In this document: piece by piece, positions 9,601 to 17,430 of the stretch
Layout: every line of letters starts with the position of its first letter
Numbering within the stretch: the stretch's first letter is position 1
From: Mycobacteriaceae bacterium
GTDB lineage: Bacteria; Actinomycetota; Actinomycetes; Mycobacteriales; Mycobacteriaceae
Length of the DNA: 64,000 nucleotides
Reading direction: 5' to 3'
Assembly (NCBI GenBank): GCA_019749805.1
Contig: JAIEPH010000027.1
Location: 1-64,000 of the forward strand
Program-made: the position numbers and the translations under genes
Notes under the pieces: model-generated
The model's database searches: none
What the model was told of the DNA's origin: nothing
What the model saw: the letters and a program-made list of their open reading frames with translations, nothing else

Positions 9601-10562
9601 GTGTCGCGGATCTCGCGTTCACCTGACAGGAAGACGAGGACGTCACCGGGCGGTTCGGCCTCCAGCTCCTGCACGGCGTCGACGATCGCCTCGGTCTGGT
9701 CGCGCAATTCGGTGCGCACCACCTCGTGGTCGGGATCGTCAGGGTCGTCAGAATCGTCGACCGCTACGGCGACTTCGAGTGGCCGGTAGCGGATTTCCAC
9801 CGGATACGTCCGCCCCGACACCTCGACAATGGGCGCACCGGCCCTGGGCCCATGTTCGGCTCCGCCGAAGTGCGCGGCGAAGCGCTCCGGCTCGATCGTC
9901 GCGGAGGTGACGATCACCTTGAGGTCGGGCCGGCGCGGCAGCAGCTCACGCAGATAGCCGAGCAGAAAGTCGATGTTGAGGCTGCGCTCGTGCGCCTCGT
10001 CGAGGATGAGCGTGTCGTAACGCAGCAGTCGGCGGTCGCGCTGGATCTCGGCAAGCAGGATGCCGTCGGTCATCAGCTTCACCAGGGTGCGGTCACTGGC
10101 CTGATCGGTGAACCGCACGGTGTAGCCGACGACCTCACCCAGCGGTGTGCCCAACTCGTCGGCGATGCGTTGTCCGACCGTGCGCGCGGCGAGGCGGCGC
10201 GGTTGCGTGTGGCCGATCGTGCCACGGATACCGCGGCCGAGTTCGAGGCAGATCTTCGGCAGCTGCGTCGTCTTCCCCGAGCCCGTCTCCCCGGCGACGA
10301 TGACGACCTGGTGGTCGGTGATCGCCTTGGCGATCTCGTCGCGGCGCTCGCTGACCGGAAGGTCGGGATAGGTGATCGCCGGCACCGCGGCCAGCCGGGT
10401 CGCGATCAGGCCTTCGCCGACGGCGATCTGGTCGGCGATCTGCCGCAGTTTGTCGGGCCCGGCGCCGCGAAGGTTCTTGAGACGCCGGCCAAGGCGTGCC
10501 GCGTCGCGGATCGTCAGGCCGTCGAGGCGCTGGCGGAGCTCAGCGGCTAACGGCTCGGACAT
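6636..10562 (-). CDS. hrpA: ATP-dependent RNA helicase HrpA
   Basis: 1308 residues, full length for HrpA. DEAH-box motifs are complete: GETGSGKTTQLPK (about residue 90), LDEAHERSLN (about 190), VTSATIE, and QRAGRSGR (about 412). The helicase-associated HA2 and OB-like domains and the long DUF3418-type C-terminus follow. HrpA remodels mRNA and rescues stalled or collided ribosomes in E. coli; the same role is likely here. It begins three bases after the MTHFR stop codon and is followed closely by the glutaminyl cyclase gene, so all three probably share a transcript. Confidence 0.95.
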   Translation of the reverse strand: MSEPLAAELRQRLDGLTIRDAARLGRRLKNLRGAGPDKLRQIADQIAVGEGLIATRLAAVPAITYPDLPVSERRDEIAKAITDHQVVIVAGETGSGKTTQLPKICLELGRGIRGTIGHTQPRRLAARTVGQRIADELGTPLGEVVGYTVRFTDQASDRTLVKLMTDGILLAEIQRDRRLLRYDTLILDEAHERSLNIDFLLGYLRELLPRRPDLKVIVTSATIEPERFAAHFGGAEHGPRAGAPIVEVSGRTYPVEIRYRPLEVAVAVDDSDDPDDPDHEVVRTELRDQTEAIVDAVQELEAEPPGDVLVFLSGEREIRDTSERLRGFVDEHTEVLPLYARLPTAEQQRVFQPSQSARRIVLATNVAETSLTVPGIRYVVDPGTARISRYSRRTKVQRLPIEPISQASAAQRAGRSGRTAPGVCIRLYAEEDFGSRPRYTDPEILRTNLAAVILQMAALNLGEIATFPFLDPPDRRSIRDGIALLQELGAFDANGAITDIGRRLAQLPVDPRLGRMILQADEEGCVREILVLAAALSIPDPRERPADREEAARQKHSRFADENSDFISYLNLWRYLGEQRKERSGNAFRRMCREEFLHYLRIREWQDLRGQLRSIARDLGIRESDDPEPADPARVHAALLAGLLSHIGLREGESRDFQGARNVKFVLAPGSVLTKRPPRWIVVADLVETSRLYGRIAARIQPETIEKVGTNLLIRTYSEPHWDAQRGAVMAFERVTLFGLPLVPRRRVGYATVEPEVARELFVRHALVEGDWQTRHHFFRDNARLREELEELEEKARRRDLLVGDDEVYAFYDARVPADAVSAKHFDAWWKKQRHKTPDLLTLTRDDLLRKDDPAAEGPDTWQADELSLPLTYRFEPGAEDDGVTVHVPVEVLARLGGDEFGWQVPALREELITALIKSLPKDLRRNFVPAPDTARAVLASMAPDGEPILQALQRELHRLTRVLVPIDAFDLDKLPPHLRVTFAVESDGKEVARGKDLEALQTQLAAPIRRAVAEAVAGELERTGLRTWPDDLDELPRTVERASGAHAVRGFPALVDAGAAVDIRVFPTEAEQAAAMVPGIRRLLRLAAPSPVKSLERQLDLRARLVLGANPDGSLAALLDDCADAATDRLAPVPVWTRAEFTALRDRVAEQLVPTTQAVLGQVEKVLAAAHDVDLALPAAPPPAQADAIADIRDQLARLMPKGFVTATGAARLIDLTRYLTAINRRLERLPHAVGADRERMQRVHDVQDALDDLIGALSPTRAGADDIRDIARQIEELRVSLWAQQLGTPRPVSEKRIYRAIDAVTP

Positions 10563-10565
10563 GGG

Positions 10566-11456
10566 TCAGGTGTCGGGTGACCAGTAGGCAAGCATCTCGG
10601 CGAACGTCTGGAACGCCGGTACGGACACGCCGTACGTCGCCTCGAGATGGATGCTGATCGGGAACCCCAGCTCGCCGACCCCGTCAACCACCCGCTTGTA
10701 CAAATCGACCATCAGCAGCCGCTTCTCCGACGGCTCGGTGGCCGCCAACTGCTTGACGAACTCCTGCTCGGCGGCGACGGCGGCGTTGCCCTGGTCCTGG
10801 ATCAACCAGTTGATGAGGCCGACGTTGGTCTCCACCTTCGGCACGAAGCCGAACGACAGCAGGATCTCGGGCCGATGGTCGGTCTCCTTCGCGAAGTTGC
10901 GCAGGAACCCGACGATCGCGTCGGAGTACAGCAGCTGGGTCATGCCGTACGTCGCGCCCTGGTCGCACTTGAAGTTGAAGCGACCGTGTTCGCCCTCGCG
11001 GGTCGGGATCAGGATGACGCCGCGGTTGGGCACGAGGTCGTCGTAGATCGACAGGGCGTCCGTCGGCGCGACGCCGGACCCTTCGCCGTCGTTCATGGTG
11101 CGCGGCACACCGACGAAGGCGATGCCGTCGAATCCCGCGGAACTCAGCTTGGTCAGCCGCTGACGCAGCGCCGCTTTGTCCAGGAACGCGGTCACCTGGG
11201 TGCACAGGCCGTTCATCGCGCTCAGCTCGGGCCTGATCTCGTTCCAGAAGTCGAGGACGTCCATCTTCGGCTTCATCTCGATCGGCCGGTCGTCGTCCTC
11301 TTCGATCATTCCGGGAATCATCACGTGCCGGATCCGGCCCTGCAGGCCGGTCTCCGCAGCGCATCGCAGCACCTTCTGCGCTTCCTCTAGCGCCCGCTCA
11401 TGCCCGTTTTCGACGTTCGGCGGGACGAGCTCGAGCGCGATGGTATTCAGCGTCAC
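10566..11456 (-). CDS. Mycobacterial-type methylenetetrahydrofolate reductase
   Basis: 296 residues, (beta-alpha)8-barrel of the MTHFR superfamily: LELVPP at strand 1, CTQVTAF, GIAFVGVPRTM and FNFKCDQGATYGMTQLLY, where the last matches the folate-site segment of MetF. It is the divergent mycobacterial version (Rv2172c type, from memory) rather than classical MetF. It would reduce 5,10-methylene-THF to 5-methyl-THF for methionine synthesis. Start is GTG; no riboswitch is visible in the 120 bases shared with divergent selO. It leads the hrpA run, with only three bases between stop and next start. Confidence 0.85.
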   Translation of the reverse strand: MTLNTIALELVPPNVENGHERALEEAQKVLRCAAETGLQGRIRHVMIPGMIEEDDDRPIEMKPKMDVLDFWNEIRPELSAMNGLCTQVTAFLDKAALRQRLTKLSSAGFDGIAFVGVPRTMNDGEGSGVAPTDALSIYDDLVPNRGVILIPTREGEHGRFNFKCDQGATYGMTQLLYSDAIVGFLRNFAKETDHRPEILLSFGFVPKVETNVGLINWLIQDQGNAAVAAEQEFVKQLAATEPSEKRLLMVDLYKRVVDGVGELGFPISIHLEATYGVSVPAFQTFAEMLAYWSPDT

Positions 11457-11578
11457 CGAACTGCTCCCTGATCGAATCTCCGACGTCCCTCGGCGCGGCG
11501 GGTCCCCGATGACCGCACGTATTCGCCGGGGACCTCACCTTACAGACCGGGCCTGTCACCGTCCGTAGGCTGGGTGGC

Positions 11579-13054
11579 GTGAGCGTTGCACCCGACACGG
11601 GCTCCGATACGCCGATCGCCCTGGCCGACCGCTTCGCGCGCGAGCTGCCCGAACTGGCCGTCCGCTGGCAGGCCGAAGCCGCCCCCGAGCCTCGTCTACT
11701 CGTTCTCAACGAGCCGCTGGCCACCCAGCTCGGCCTCGACGCCCACTGGCTGCGGGGCCCCGACGGAGTACGGTTTCTCACCGGCAACCTGGTCCCCGAC
11801 GGCGCCGTGCCGGTGGCCCAGGCCTACTCCGGACACCAGTTCGGCGGCTATGTTCCCCGCCTCGGCGACGGCCGGGCACTGTTGCTGGGCGAACTCTCCG
11901 CCGTCGACGGCGGCCACCGCGACCTCCATCTCAAGGGTTCGGGCAGAACGCCGTTCGCCCGGGGCGGAGACGGTCTCGCGGCGGTCGGACCGATGCTGCG
12001 CGAATACGTCATCAGCGAGGGGATGCACGCCCTCGGCATCCCGACCACCCGTTCGCTGGCGGTGGTCGCGACGGGTCGCTCGGTGCAACGCGAGACCCCG
12101 CTGCCCGGCGCCGTGCTGGCCCGTATCGCGAGCAGCCACCTGCGGGTCGGCACCTTCCAGTACGTGGCGGCCGGCGGCGATGTCGACGTGCTGCGGCGGC
12201 TGGCCGATTACGCCATCGCCCGGCATTACCCGGATGCGGCCGATGCCGACAATCGCTATCTCGCGCTGTTCGACGCCGTGGGTTCCGCGCAGGCGGCGCT
12301 GATCGCGCAGTGGATGCTCGTCGGGTTCGTGCACGGGGTGATGAACACCGACAACATGACGATCTCCGGCGAGACCATCGACTACGGGCCGTGCGCGTTC
12401 ATGGAGGCCTACGACCCAGAGGCGGTGTTCAGCTCGATCGACTCCTGGGGTCGCTACGCCTACGGCAATCAGCCGTCGATCGCGGGATGGAACCTTGCCC
12501 GGTTCGCCGAGACGCTGCTGCCGCTGATCGACGGCGATCAGGACCGGGCGGTGGAACTCGCCCAGGAGAGCCTCACCGGTTTCGGGGCGCAACTCCAGGC
12601 GGCGCTGGCGAAAGGGATGCGCGCCAAGCTCGGGCTGAACGACGGCTCGGATGAAGAGGTCGCGACGCCGTTGATGAACGACGTACTCGCGCTGCTCGCG
12701 GAAAGCCACGTCGACTTCACCTCGTTCTTCCGCAACCTCGGCCAAGCGGCCCGCGGCGACACCGAGCCGGCGCGCGGCATGTTCATGAACCTCGCCGGGT
12801 TCGACGAATGGCTCACGCGGTGGCGGGCATTGAACCCGGACGCCGAGCTGATGGATCGGGTCAACCCGATTTACATTCCGCGCAACCACCTCGTCGAGGA
12901 GGCGCTGGCTGCGGCGACCGACGGCGACCTGACTCCGATGGAGCGGCTCCTGGAGGCGGTGAGCGCACCGTACGACGAACGTGCCGGCCTGGAGCGCTAC
13001 GCCGAACCCGCACCCGAGGACTTCGGTAAGTACCGAACCTTCTGCGGGACGTGA
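11579..13054 (+). CDS. selO: SelO (YdiU) protein adenylyltransferase
   Basis: 491 residues, the normal length. SelO is a pseudokinase that transfers AMP from ATP to Ser/Thr/Tyr of redox proteins. Recognisable segments: [10 protein letters not shown] and [10 protein letters not shown] near the N-terminus, [17 protein letters not shown] (ATP-site lysine), [16 protein letters not shown] around residues 257-270 (metal-binding Asn and Asp), and [12 protein letters not shown]. The GTG at 11579 is the only start consistent with the family N-terminus. It is divergent from the MTHFR gene and ends one base from the sigma-factor stop codon on the other strand. Confidence 0.93.
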   Translation: MSVAPDTGSDTPIALADRFARELPELAVRWQAEAAPEPRLLVLNEPLATQLGLDAHWLRGPDGVRFLTGNLVPDGAVPVAQAYSGHQFGGYVPRLGDGRALLLGELSAVDGGHRDLHLKGSGRTPFARGGDGLAAVGPMLREYVISEGMHALGIPTTRSLAVVATGRSVQRETPLPGAVLARIASSHLRVGTFQYVAAGGDVDVLRRLADYAIARHYPDAADADNRYLALFDAVGSAQAALIAQWMLVGFVHGVMNTDNMTISGETIDYGPCAFMEAYDPEAVFSSIDSWGRYAYGNQPSIAGWNLARFAETLLPLIDGDQDRAVELAQESLTGFGAQLQAALAKGMRAKLGLNDGSDEEVATPLMNDVLALLAESHVDFTSFFRNLGQAARGDTEPARGMFMNLAGFDEWLTRWRALNPDAELMDRVNPIYIPRNHLVEEALAAATDGDLTPMERLLEAVSAPYDERAGLERYAEPAPEDFGKYRTFCGT

Positions 13055-13055
13055 C

Positions 13056-13664
13056 CTATGCGATGTCGGGTTCCAGCGCTGCGACGTCGCCGCCGTCGAC
13101 GGCCCGATGGGCGAGCGCGAAGCGCAGCCGCTTCCTGGCGCGCGACACCCTGGACATGACCGTTCCGATCGGCACTTTCATCAGCACCGCTGTCTGGGCG
13201 TAGGTGTAGTCCAGGACGTCGGCGTAGTAGATCGCCGTGCGGGATCCCTCGGGCAGCGTCGCCAGGGCTGCCTTGATGTCGTTGTCCGGCAACGCATCCA
13301 GGAACTCCGCCTCGGCAGATCGCGGAGTTTCGGCCACCCGCCGGACCCCGTCCCACACCTGACCCTCGGTCACGTCGTCGATGCAGATCTCACAGGGCCG
13401 ACGCTGCTTGTGCCGGTACCCGCTGACCCAGCGGTTGTACAGGATCCGGAACAGCCAGGCCTTAAAGTTGGTTCCCCCCGCGTAGGTGTCGAACCCCGCG
13501 TACGCGTGAATCAGGGTGTCCTGCAGCAGATCCTCCGCATCGGCGTCGCAGCGGGTCAGCCGGCGCGCGCCCCGGGACAGCATGTCGTGCAGCGGGTGGA
13601 TTTCGCTGGTGAAGCGTGCGGCGAGATCGGTGTCGGACTCGGGCGTACTGGTGACGACCTTCAT
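13056..13664 (-). CDS. ECF-type RNA polymerase sigma factor
   Basis: 202 residues from ATG 13664, which has a strong GGAGG site 5-6 bases upstream; an upstream in-frame start at 13739 lacks one. Region 2 (about residues 35-85) has the AEDLLQDTLIHAY and FKAWLFRILYNRW segments; region 4 (about 135-178) has ALATLPEGSRTAIYYADV and the recognition helix PIGTVMSRVSRARKRL. No C-terminal SnoaL-like extension is present, unlike the ECF41 group that also sits beside carboxymuconolactone-decarboxylase genes. No anti-sigma gene is seen next to it. Its upstream region shares a 29-bp element with the AhpD-like gene, suggesting autoregulation (inference). Confidence 0.9.
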   Translation of the reverse strand: MKVVTSTPESDTDLAARFTSEIHPLHDMLSRGARRLTRCDADAEDLLQDTLIHAYAGFDTYAGGTNFKAWLFRILYNRWVSGYRHKQRRPCEICIDDVTEGQVWDGVRRVAETPRSAEAEFLDALPDNDIKAALATLPEGSRTAIYYADVLDYTYAQTAVLMKVPIGTVMSRVSRARKRLRFALAHRAVDGGDVAALEPDIA

Positions 13665-13721
13665 GATGACCCTCCGGGTGCTCGGCTTGGACTCTGGTAA
13701 TGACCCTTGCGCCTGGGACTC

Positions 13722-13770
13722 CGCAGCGGACCCTTGCAAACCCGTAGTCCACGAATCCGTAGTCCGTAGT
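13722..13770 (-). promoter_or_regulatory. Candidate ECF-dependent promoter/operator with three ACTACGG repeats
   Basis: Bases 13722-13750 match 14256-14284 upstream of the AhpD-like gene at 24 of 29 positions. Read on the minus strand, the core is ACTACGG, a short T-rich stretch, then AGGGTCCGCTGCG. The heptamer CCGTAGT (plus strand) occurs three times, at 13742, 13757 and 13764. The element ends 57 bases before the sigma-factor start. Confidence 0.6.
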
Positions 13771-13776
13771 GCCGCC

Positions 13777-14229
13777 CTACCCCGCCGCGGCGGCCGGCGC
13801 GTTGCGGAAGCTGATCGCCAGTCGGTTGTAGGCGTTCATCAGACTGATCGCGATCGTCAAGTCCACCAGTTCCTTGTCGCCGAAGTGCGCCGATACGGCT
13901 TCGTAGTCGCTGTCGGGGACACCCGTGGTCGACACGCGGGTCACGGTCTCTGCCCATGCCAGGGCCGCCTTTTCGCGTTCGTCGAACAGCTGTCCCGCCT
14001 CGTGCCACACCGGCACCAGCGCGATTTTCTCGTTGGAGACCCCGAGTTCGCGCAACTCCCGGGAGTGCATGTCGATGCAGTAGGCACAGCCGTTGATCAG
14101 CGACACCCTCAGGTTCACCGCGGCCAGCAGCTTCGGGGCAAGACCCGACTGACTGACGTAGGCATTTGTGCCGGCAAGCACTTTCACGCCACGAGGAGCA
14201 ACTTCTGCGTAATTGATTCGTTGACTCAT
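13777..14229 (-). CDS. AhpD-like carboxymuconolactone decarboxylase family protein
   Basis: 150 residues, a small all-helical protein. The thioredoxin-like active site is CAYC at residues 48-51, followed by H55, in the order Cys-x-x-Cys-x3-His typical of AhpD-type alkylhydroperoxidases; the upstream proton-relay Glu is less obvious. Proteins of this type reduce peroxides with thiol partners. It is transcribed toward the ECF sigma factor about 110 bases downstream, and the two share an upstream element, so it is the likely first target of that sigma factor (inference). Confidence 0.87.
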   Translation of the reverse strand: MSQRINYAEVAPRGVKVLAGTNAYVSQSGLAPKLLAAVNLRVSLINGCAYCIDMHSRELRELGVSNEKIALVPVWHEAGQLFDEREKAALAWAETVTRVSTTGVPDSDYEAVSAHFGDKELVDLTIAISLMNAYNRLAISFRNAPAAAAG

Positions 14230-14255
14230 GACATCCAGCCTGGCACCGGCGCAGG

Positions 14256-14284
14256 CGCAGCGGACCCTGGAAAATCCGTAGTTT
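14256..14284 (-). promoter_or_regulatory. Second copy of the 29-bp ECF-linked element
   Basis: Shares 24 of 29 bases with 13722-13750, including an uninterrupted 13-base block (CGCAGCGGACCCT, plus strand) and the CCGTAGT heptamer at 14276. It ends 26 bases before the AhpD-like ATG, a plausible promoter distance. Confidence 0.6.
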
Positions 14285-14316
14285 TCGGCTAGCCCCGCTT
14301 TACGAAGCCCTTGCGC

Positions 14317-14982
14317 CTATCCCTCGATGAACGTCACCGTCTCGTCCAGCGACGCCCGCCCGTTGTCGACGAAACCGACCGACGGGTCCTCGTACCCGAT
14401 CGACATACCGCAGAACAGCATGAGTTCCGGCGGCGGTTGGGTCACCGCGTCGACCGACTTGCGCACCTGCGACCACGCCATCTGAGGGCAGCTGTGCAGC
14501 CCTTCGGCGCGCAGCAGCAGCATCACGGTCTGCAGATACATGCCGACGTCGGACCATTGCGGCATTCCGAGATCGCGGTCGATGTAGCAGAACAGCGCCA
14601 CCGGAGCGCCGAAGCAATCCCAGTTCCCGATCGCGGCCCGCGTCCGCGCCTCCCAGTCATCGCGCGCGACGCCGAGTGCGCTGTAGCGGTCCCTGCCGAA
14701 CGCCGCCCGACGATCCCCGTACGGCGACTTCAATTGGGCCGGATACATCACGTACTCGCGCTCGTCCCACGGGTCGCCGGCGGCCACCCGCTCGGTGGCG
14801 ACCTTCTTGAGCTGCGCCAGCGGCTCTCCGGTCACCACGTAGATGTTCCACGGCTGGATGTTCGATCCGGACGGCGACCGTGCCGCCGCCGACAGCACGC
14901 GTTCGATCACCTCGCGCTCCACGGGCTGGTCGGTGAAGCCGCGCACCGCCCGCCGAGTCATGACCGCCTCGTAGACATCCAT
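14317..14982 (-). CDS. Nitroreductase family protein
   Basis: 221 residues from ATG 14982, two bases after the stop of the epimerase gene; an earlier in-frame start would overlap that gene. FMN-binding signatures are TRRAVRGFTDQPV at the N-terminus, SPSGSNIQPWNIYVV (about residues 36-50) and the late GMSIGYEDP. Enzymes of this fold reduce nitro groups, quinones or enones with NAD(P)H. Substrate is not evident. It forms a tight pair with the epimerase and precedes the AhpD-like gene by about 90 bases in the same direction. Confidence 0.87.
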   Translation of the reverse strand: MDVYEAVMTRRAVRGFTDQPVEREVIERVLSAAARSPSGSNIQPWNIYVVTGEPLAQLKKVATERVAAGDPWDEREYVMYPAQLKSPYGDRRAAFGRDRYSALGVARDDWEARTRAAIGNWDCFGAPVALFCYIDRDLGMPQWSDVGMYLQTVMLLLRAEGLHSCPQMAWSQVRKSVDAVTQPPPELMLFCGMSIGYEDPSVGFVDNGRASLDETVTFIEG

Positions 14983-14984
14983 CG

Positions 14985-15740
14985 CTAGGCCTTTGCGGCC
15001 GCTTCGAGAATCCACTCCTGCAACCGCGTGTCGAACAGCGTGGCCCCGTCAGCGGGCACCAGGGTGCGTTCTTCGAGGGCGATGCCCCAATAGCGCGCCT
15101 CGGGGTCGGCGATGACCGTGCGGCTGTCGCCGCGTGCGGTCAGCGAGGTGCTGATGGCGTCGGAAAGCGTGAATGCCTCCGGCCCACCGATTTCGACGAT
15201 GCCGTTCACCGGCTCGTTGACCGCGGTGATCGCAACACCCTCGGCGACATCGACGCCGGCCATCGGCTGGAACAGGGCGGGCGGCACCCGCACCACGTCA
15301 CCTTCGGTTGCGGAGTCGGCGAGCGTCTTGATGAATTCGAAGAACTGCGTCGCGCGGACGATGGAGAACGGGGTGGGCCCCTCGCTGATGAGCTTCTCCT
15401 GCAACAGCTTTGCCTGGAAGTAGCCGCTCTCCGGGGCCAGCCGATCGGTGCCGACCACCGACAGCGCGACGTGATGCCGCACCCCGGCGGCCTTCTCTGC
15501 GGTCAGCAGGTTGGTGGTCGCCGTGCGGAAGAACTCCAGGGCCGCGTCATCGAGCGTCGGAGAGTTCGATACGTCGACGACGACGTCGGCGCCTGTGAGG
15601 ACCGCTGCCAAACCCTCACCCGTGAGCGTGTTCACACCGGTCGAGGGGGCGGCGGCCACGGCGTCGTGACCGTGCTCCTCCAGCGTGTGCACCAGCTTGG
15701 AACCCACGAATCCGGTGCCTCCGATGACGACGATTCTCAT
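14985..15740 (-). CDS. NAD(P)H-binding atypical SDR / epimerase
   Basis: 251 residues from ATG 15740, with AGGAAGG upstream; the frame extends further but without similarity. The N-terminal Rossmann motif is VIGGTGFVGSKLV (residues 4-16). The NmrA-like middle has VSNSPTLDD and HVALSVVGTDRL, and the Tyr-x3-Lys pair is in YFQAKLLQE. This is the family of NmrA-like or NAD-dependent epimerase proteins that includes redox sensors as well as enzymes. It is likely co-transcribed with the nitroreductase. Confidence 0.82.
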   Translation of the reverse strand: MRIVVIGGTGFVGSKLVHTLEEHGHDAVAAAPSTGVNTLTGEGLAAVLTGADVVVDVSNSPTLDDAALEFFRTATTNLLTAEKAAGVRHHVALSVVGTDRLAPESGYFQAKLLQEKLISEGPTPFSIVRATQFFEFIKTLADSATEGDVVRVPPALFQPMAGVDVAEGVAITAVNEPVNGIVEIGGPEAFTLSDAISTSLTARGDSRTVIADPEARYWGIALEERTLVPADGATLFDTRLQEWILEAAAKA

Positions 15741-15813
15741 GATGCGCCTTCCTGTTGGGTCGTTCCTGTCACCAGGTATGACCGGCCAGGTGTGGATTCT
15801 GTGACAGCCTGGC

Positions 15814-16395
15814 TCAGCGCACGAGCGGCGCCAGATGGGTTCTGGCGTAGCCGGCGACCGCATCGTCGTCGGTCACGTCGAGCACTCCGGTGCTGACCTG
15901 AACCAGCGAGACGGCCAACCGGATGTGCAGTTCGGAAACGGCGAGCAGGTCATCGTCCGGCATCGTCGCGCCCGCCGTGCGCAGCGCCTTGGCCATCGAG
16001 GTGGCCGCACTGCTCAGGAAGGCTCTCGCTTCGTCGAACATTCCCGTCACCGCGGTGAAGTCGCCGTCCAACTGCAGGAACCGGCGCATCACCGGTTCAC
16101 CGGTGAGCAGCCGGACCCCTTCACGGAATGCCGCGACCGCGGCTTCGGCGGGTCCGCTGTCGATCGCCACGGTCTGCAGCCGCGCCATCGCGAAATCGAA
16201 GGTCTGCCTGCCCAGTTCGGTGACCAATGCCTCCCGGCTGGGGAAGCGCCGGTACAGCGTGCTGCGGCTGACACCCGCTTGCCGCGCGATGACTTCCATG
16301 TTCAACCGGCCGACGCCGACGAGCGCCACCTCCTCGGCAGCGGCCTTCAGAATCGCAGCCTCCTGTTCGGTGGGGCTGGCGTTGGTGCGGCGCAT
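15814..16395 (-). CDS. TetR-family transcriptional regulator
   Basis: 193 residues from ATG 16395, which lies 13 bases after the MpaB stop; a longer in-frame start would overlap that gene. The helix-turn-helix is clear: LNMEVIARQAGVSRSTLYRRF (first helix through recognition helix, about residues 30-52). The C-terminal ligand domain is generic. Being second in an MpaB-TetR operon preceded by a perfect inverted repeat (17385-17415), it most likely represses its own operon. Confidence 0.9.
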   Translation of the reverse strand: MRRTNASPTEQEAAILKAAAEEVALVGVGRLNMEVIARQAGVSRSTLYRRFPSREALVTELGRQTFDFAMARLQTVAIDSGPAEAAVAAFREGVRLLTGEPVMRRFLQLDGDFTAVTGMFDEARAFLSSAATSMAKALRTAGATMPDDDLLAVSELHIRLAVSLVQVSTGVLDVTDDDAVAGYARTHLAPLVR

Positions 16396-16408
16396 CCAGT
16401 CAGCCTGA

Positions 16409-17365
16409 TCAGCGAACGGGACAGCCGGCCGGCGGCGCGAACGAATCCAGCGCAACCGACCGATGCACATGGACCAGTTTCTCGTACTCGATTCGATTGC
16501 GCGCCAATGGGATCAGCAGTAGCTTCTCGGGGAGTACCCGCCACGCCAGCTGCAGCACACGGGTGTACAACGCGAACTCGAGGTCGTGGCGCGACTCCCA
16601 CCGGAAGCCGGTCAGCTCGCGGATCCCCGGATGCAGGATTCCGAAGGAACACACCTTGAGCACGTGACCCGCGACCGGTCGCAGCACCAACCACGGCGGC
16701 GTCAGCAGCCGGCGTAGCGGTGCGGGGAGCACCAGGGTCGGCAGGGGCAGCCGGGTCAGATCGAGAGTGACCCGTTGCAGGAATGCGTTGGCCTGCAGTT
16801 CATCCCGCACCATCGACTCGTAGTAGTCCTCGGCCTCGGCATAGGTCGCTGGCAACTTCGAGTTCTTCCCCGGCAACTCGAGCGCCGAGAACGCGTCGAG
16901 CAGTTGGGCGTAGGCAAGTTCACGTTCGGCGTCGGACAGCACGATTCCGGTACACGGCGTGAAGGAGTTGAGCACCACGAACATTCCGCTGACCGCGATC
17001 CAGTTCCACAGTTTGGGGTCGAGGGCGCTGTAGCGCACGTCGGCGAAATCCCCGGTGCCTTTACCTCGCACCTCACGGTGCATCGTCTTGAGCCGGTCGG
17101 CCTCGGCGACCTTGTCGGTGGCGTCGCCCCAAATGGCCAGTAGGGCCGAAAACCCGCTGCGCACACCGCGATCAGCGAAGTTGGCGGCAAAACGACCGGT
17201 CTTGTCGACCGCCGCCGCCACCGGCACCAGGGCAACCTCGTCGAATGCGGCAGCGCCGAAGAAGCCCCCGAGGGTGCTCCCGCTGTGCTTACGGAACTCG
17301 ACCAGAACTTTCGGCCGTACCGTTCTGGCGTCGTACGTGGCGGAAGTCTCGGCAGCTGCGGTCAT
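16409..17365 (-). CDS. MpaB-type (DUF2236) haem oxygenase-like protein
   Basis: 318 residues from ATG 17365, which has GGAGGG 4-5 bases upstream. The chain has the DUF2236 pattern shared with latex-clearing protein and mycophenolate oxygenase MpaB': an N-terminal GGFFGAAAFDEVALVPVAAA segment, RTMHREVRG-like KTMHREVRGKGTGD, WNWIAVSGMF, and a hydrophobic C-terminal helix pair near residues 210-235. Family members use a b-type haem to cleave or oxidise hydrophobic substrates; this one's substrate is unknown. Co-transcribed with the TetR regulator. Confidence 0.82.
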   Translation of the reverse strand: MTAAAETSATYDARTVRPKVLVEFRKHSGSTLGGFFGAAAFDEVALVPVAAAVDKTGRFAANFADRGVRSGFSALLAIWGDATDKVAEADRLKTMHREVRGKGTGDFADVRYSALDPKLWNWIAVSGMFVVLNSFTPCTGIVLSDAERELAYAQLLDAFSALELPGKNSKLPATYAEAEDYYESMVRDELQANAFLQRVTLDLTRLPLPTLVLPAPLRRLLTPPWLVLRPVAGHVLKVCSFGILHPGIRELTGFRWESRHDLEFALYTRVLQLAWRVLPEKLLLIPLARNRIEYEKLVHVHRSVALDSFAPPAGCPVR

Positions 17366-17384
17366 GGCACCCTCCGATGTATCG

Positions 17385-17415
17385 GTTGACACAAAGACTA
17401 GCTATTTGTGTCAAC
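17385..17415. promoter_or_regulatory. Perfect 11-bp inverted repeat operator before mpaB-tetR
   Basis: GTTGACACAAA (17385-17395) and TTTGTGTCAAC (17405-17415) are exact complements around a 9-base spacer. The site starts 19 bases upstream of the MpaB ATG and includes TTGACA on both strands, so a bound repressor could block a promoter. The best candidate ligand is the TetR protein encoded second in the operon. Confidence 0.75.
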
Positions 17416-17430
17416 ATGTCAATGCTGCCG

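Noticed and set aside
5904..9626. Very long open frames on the plus strand opposite hrpA (up to about 570 codons).
   Set aside because: They mirror hrpA codons in a GC-rich gene, have Arg/Asp/Gln-heavy low-quality composition and no family motifs; hrpA on the minus strand is unambiguous.
11457..11578. Possible cobalamin or SAM riboswitch before the MTHFR gene.
   Set aside because: No conserved riboswitch core or terminator/antiterminator arrangement is visible in the 122-base divergent gap.
17385..17415. Reading the 31-bp palindrome as a terminator of the metallophosphoesterase gene.
   Set aside because: No T-run follows on the relevant strand and it sits upstream of the MpaB start, so an operator is the better reading.
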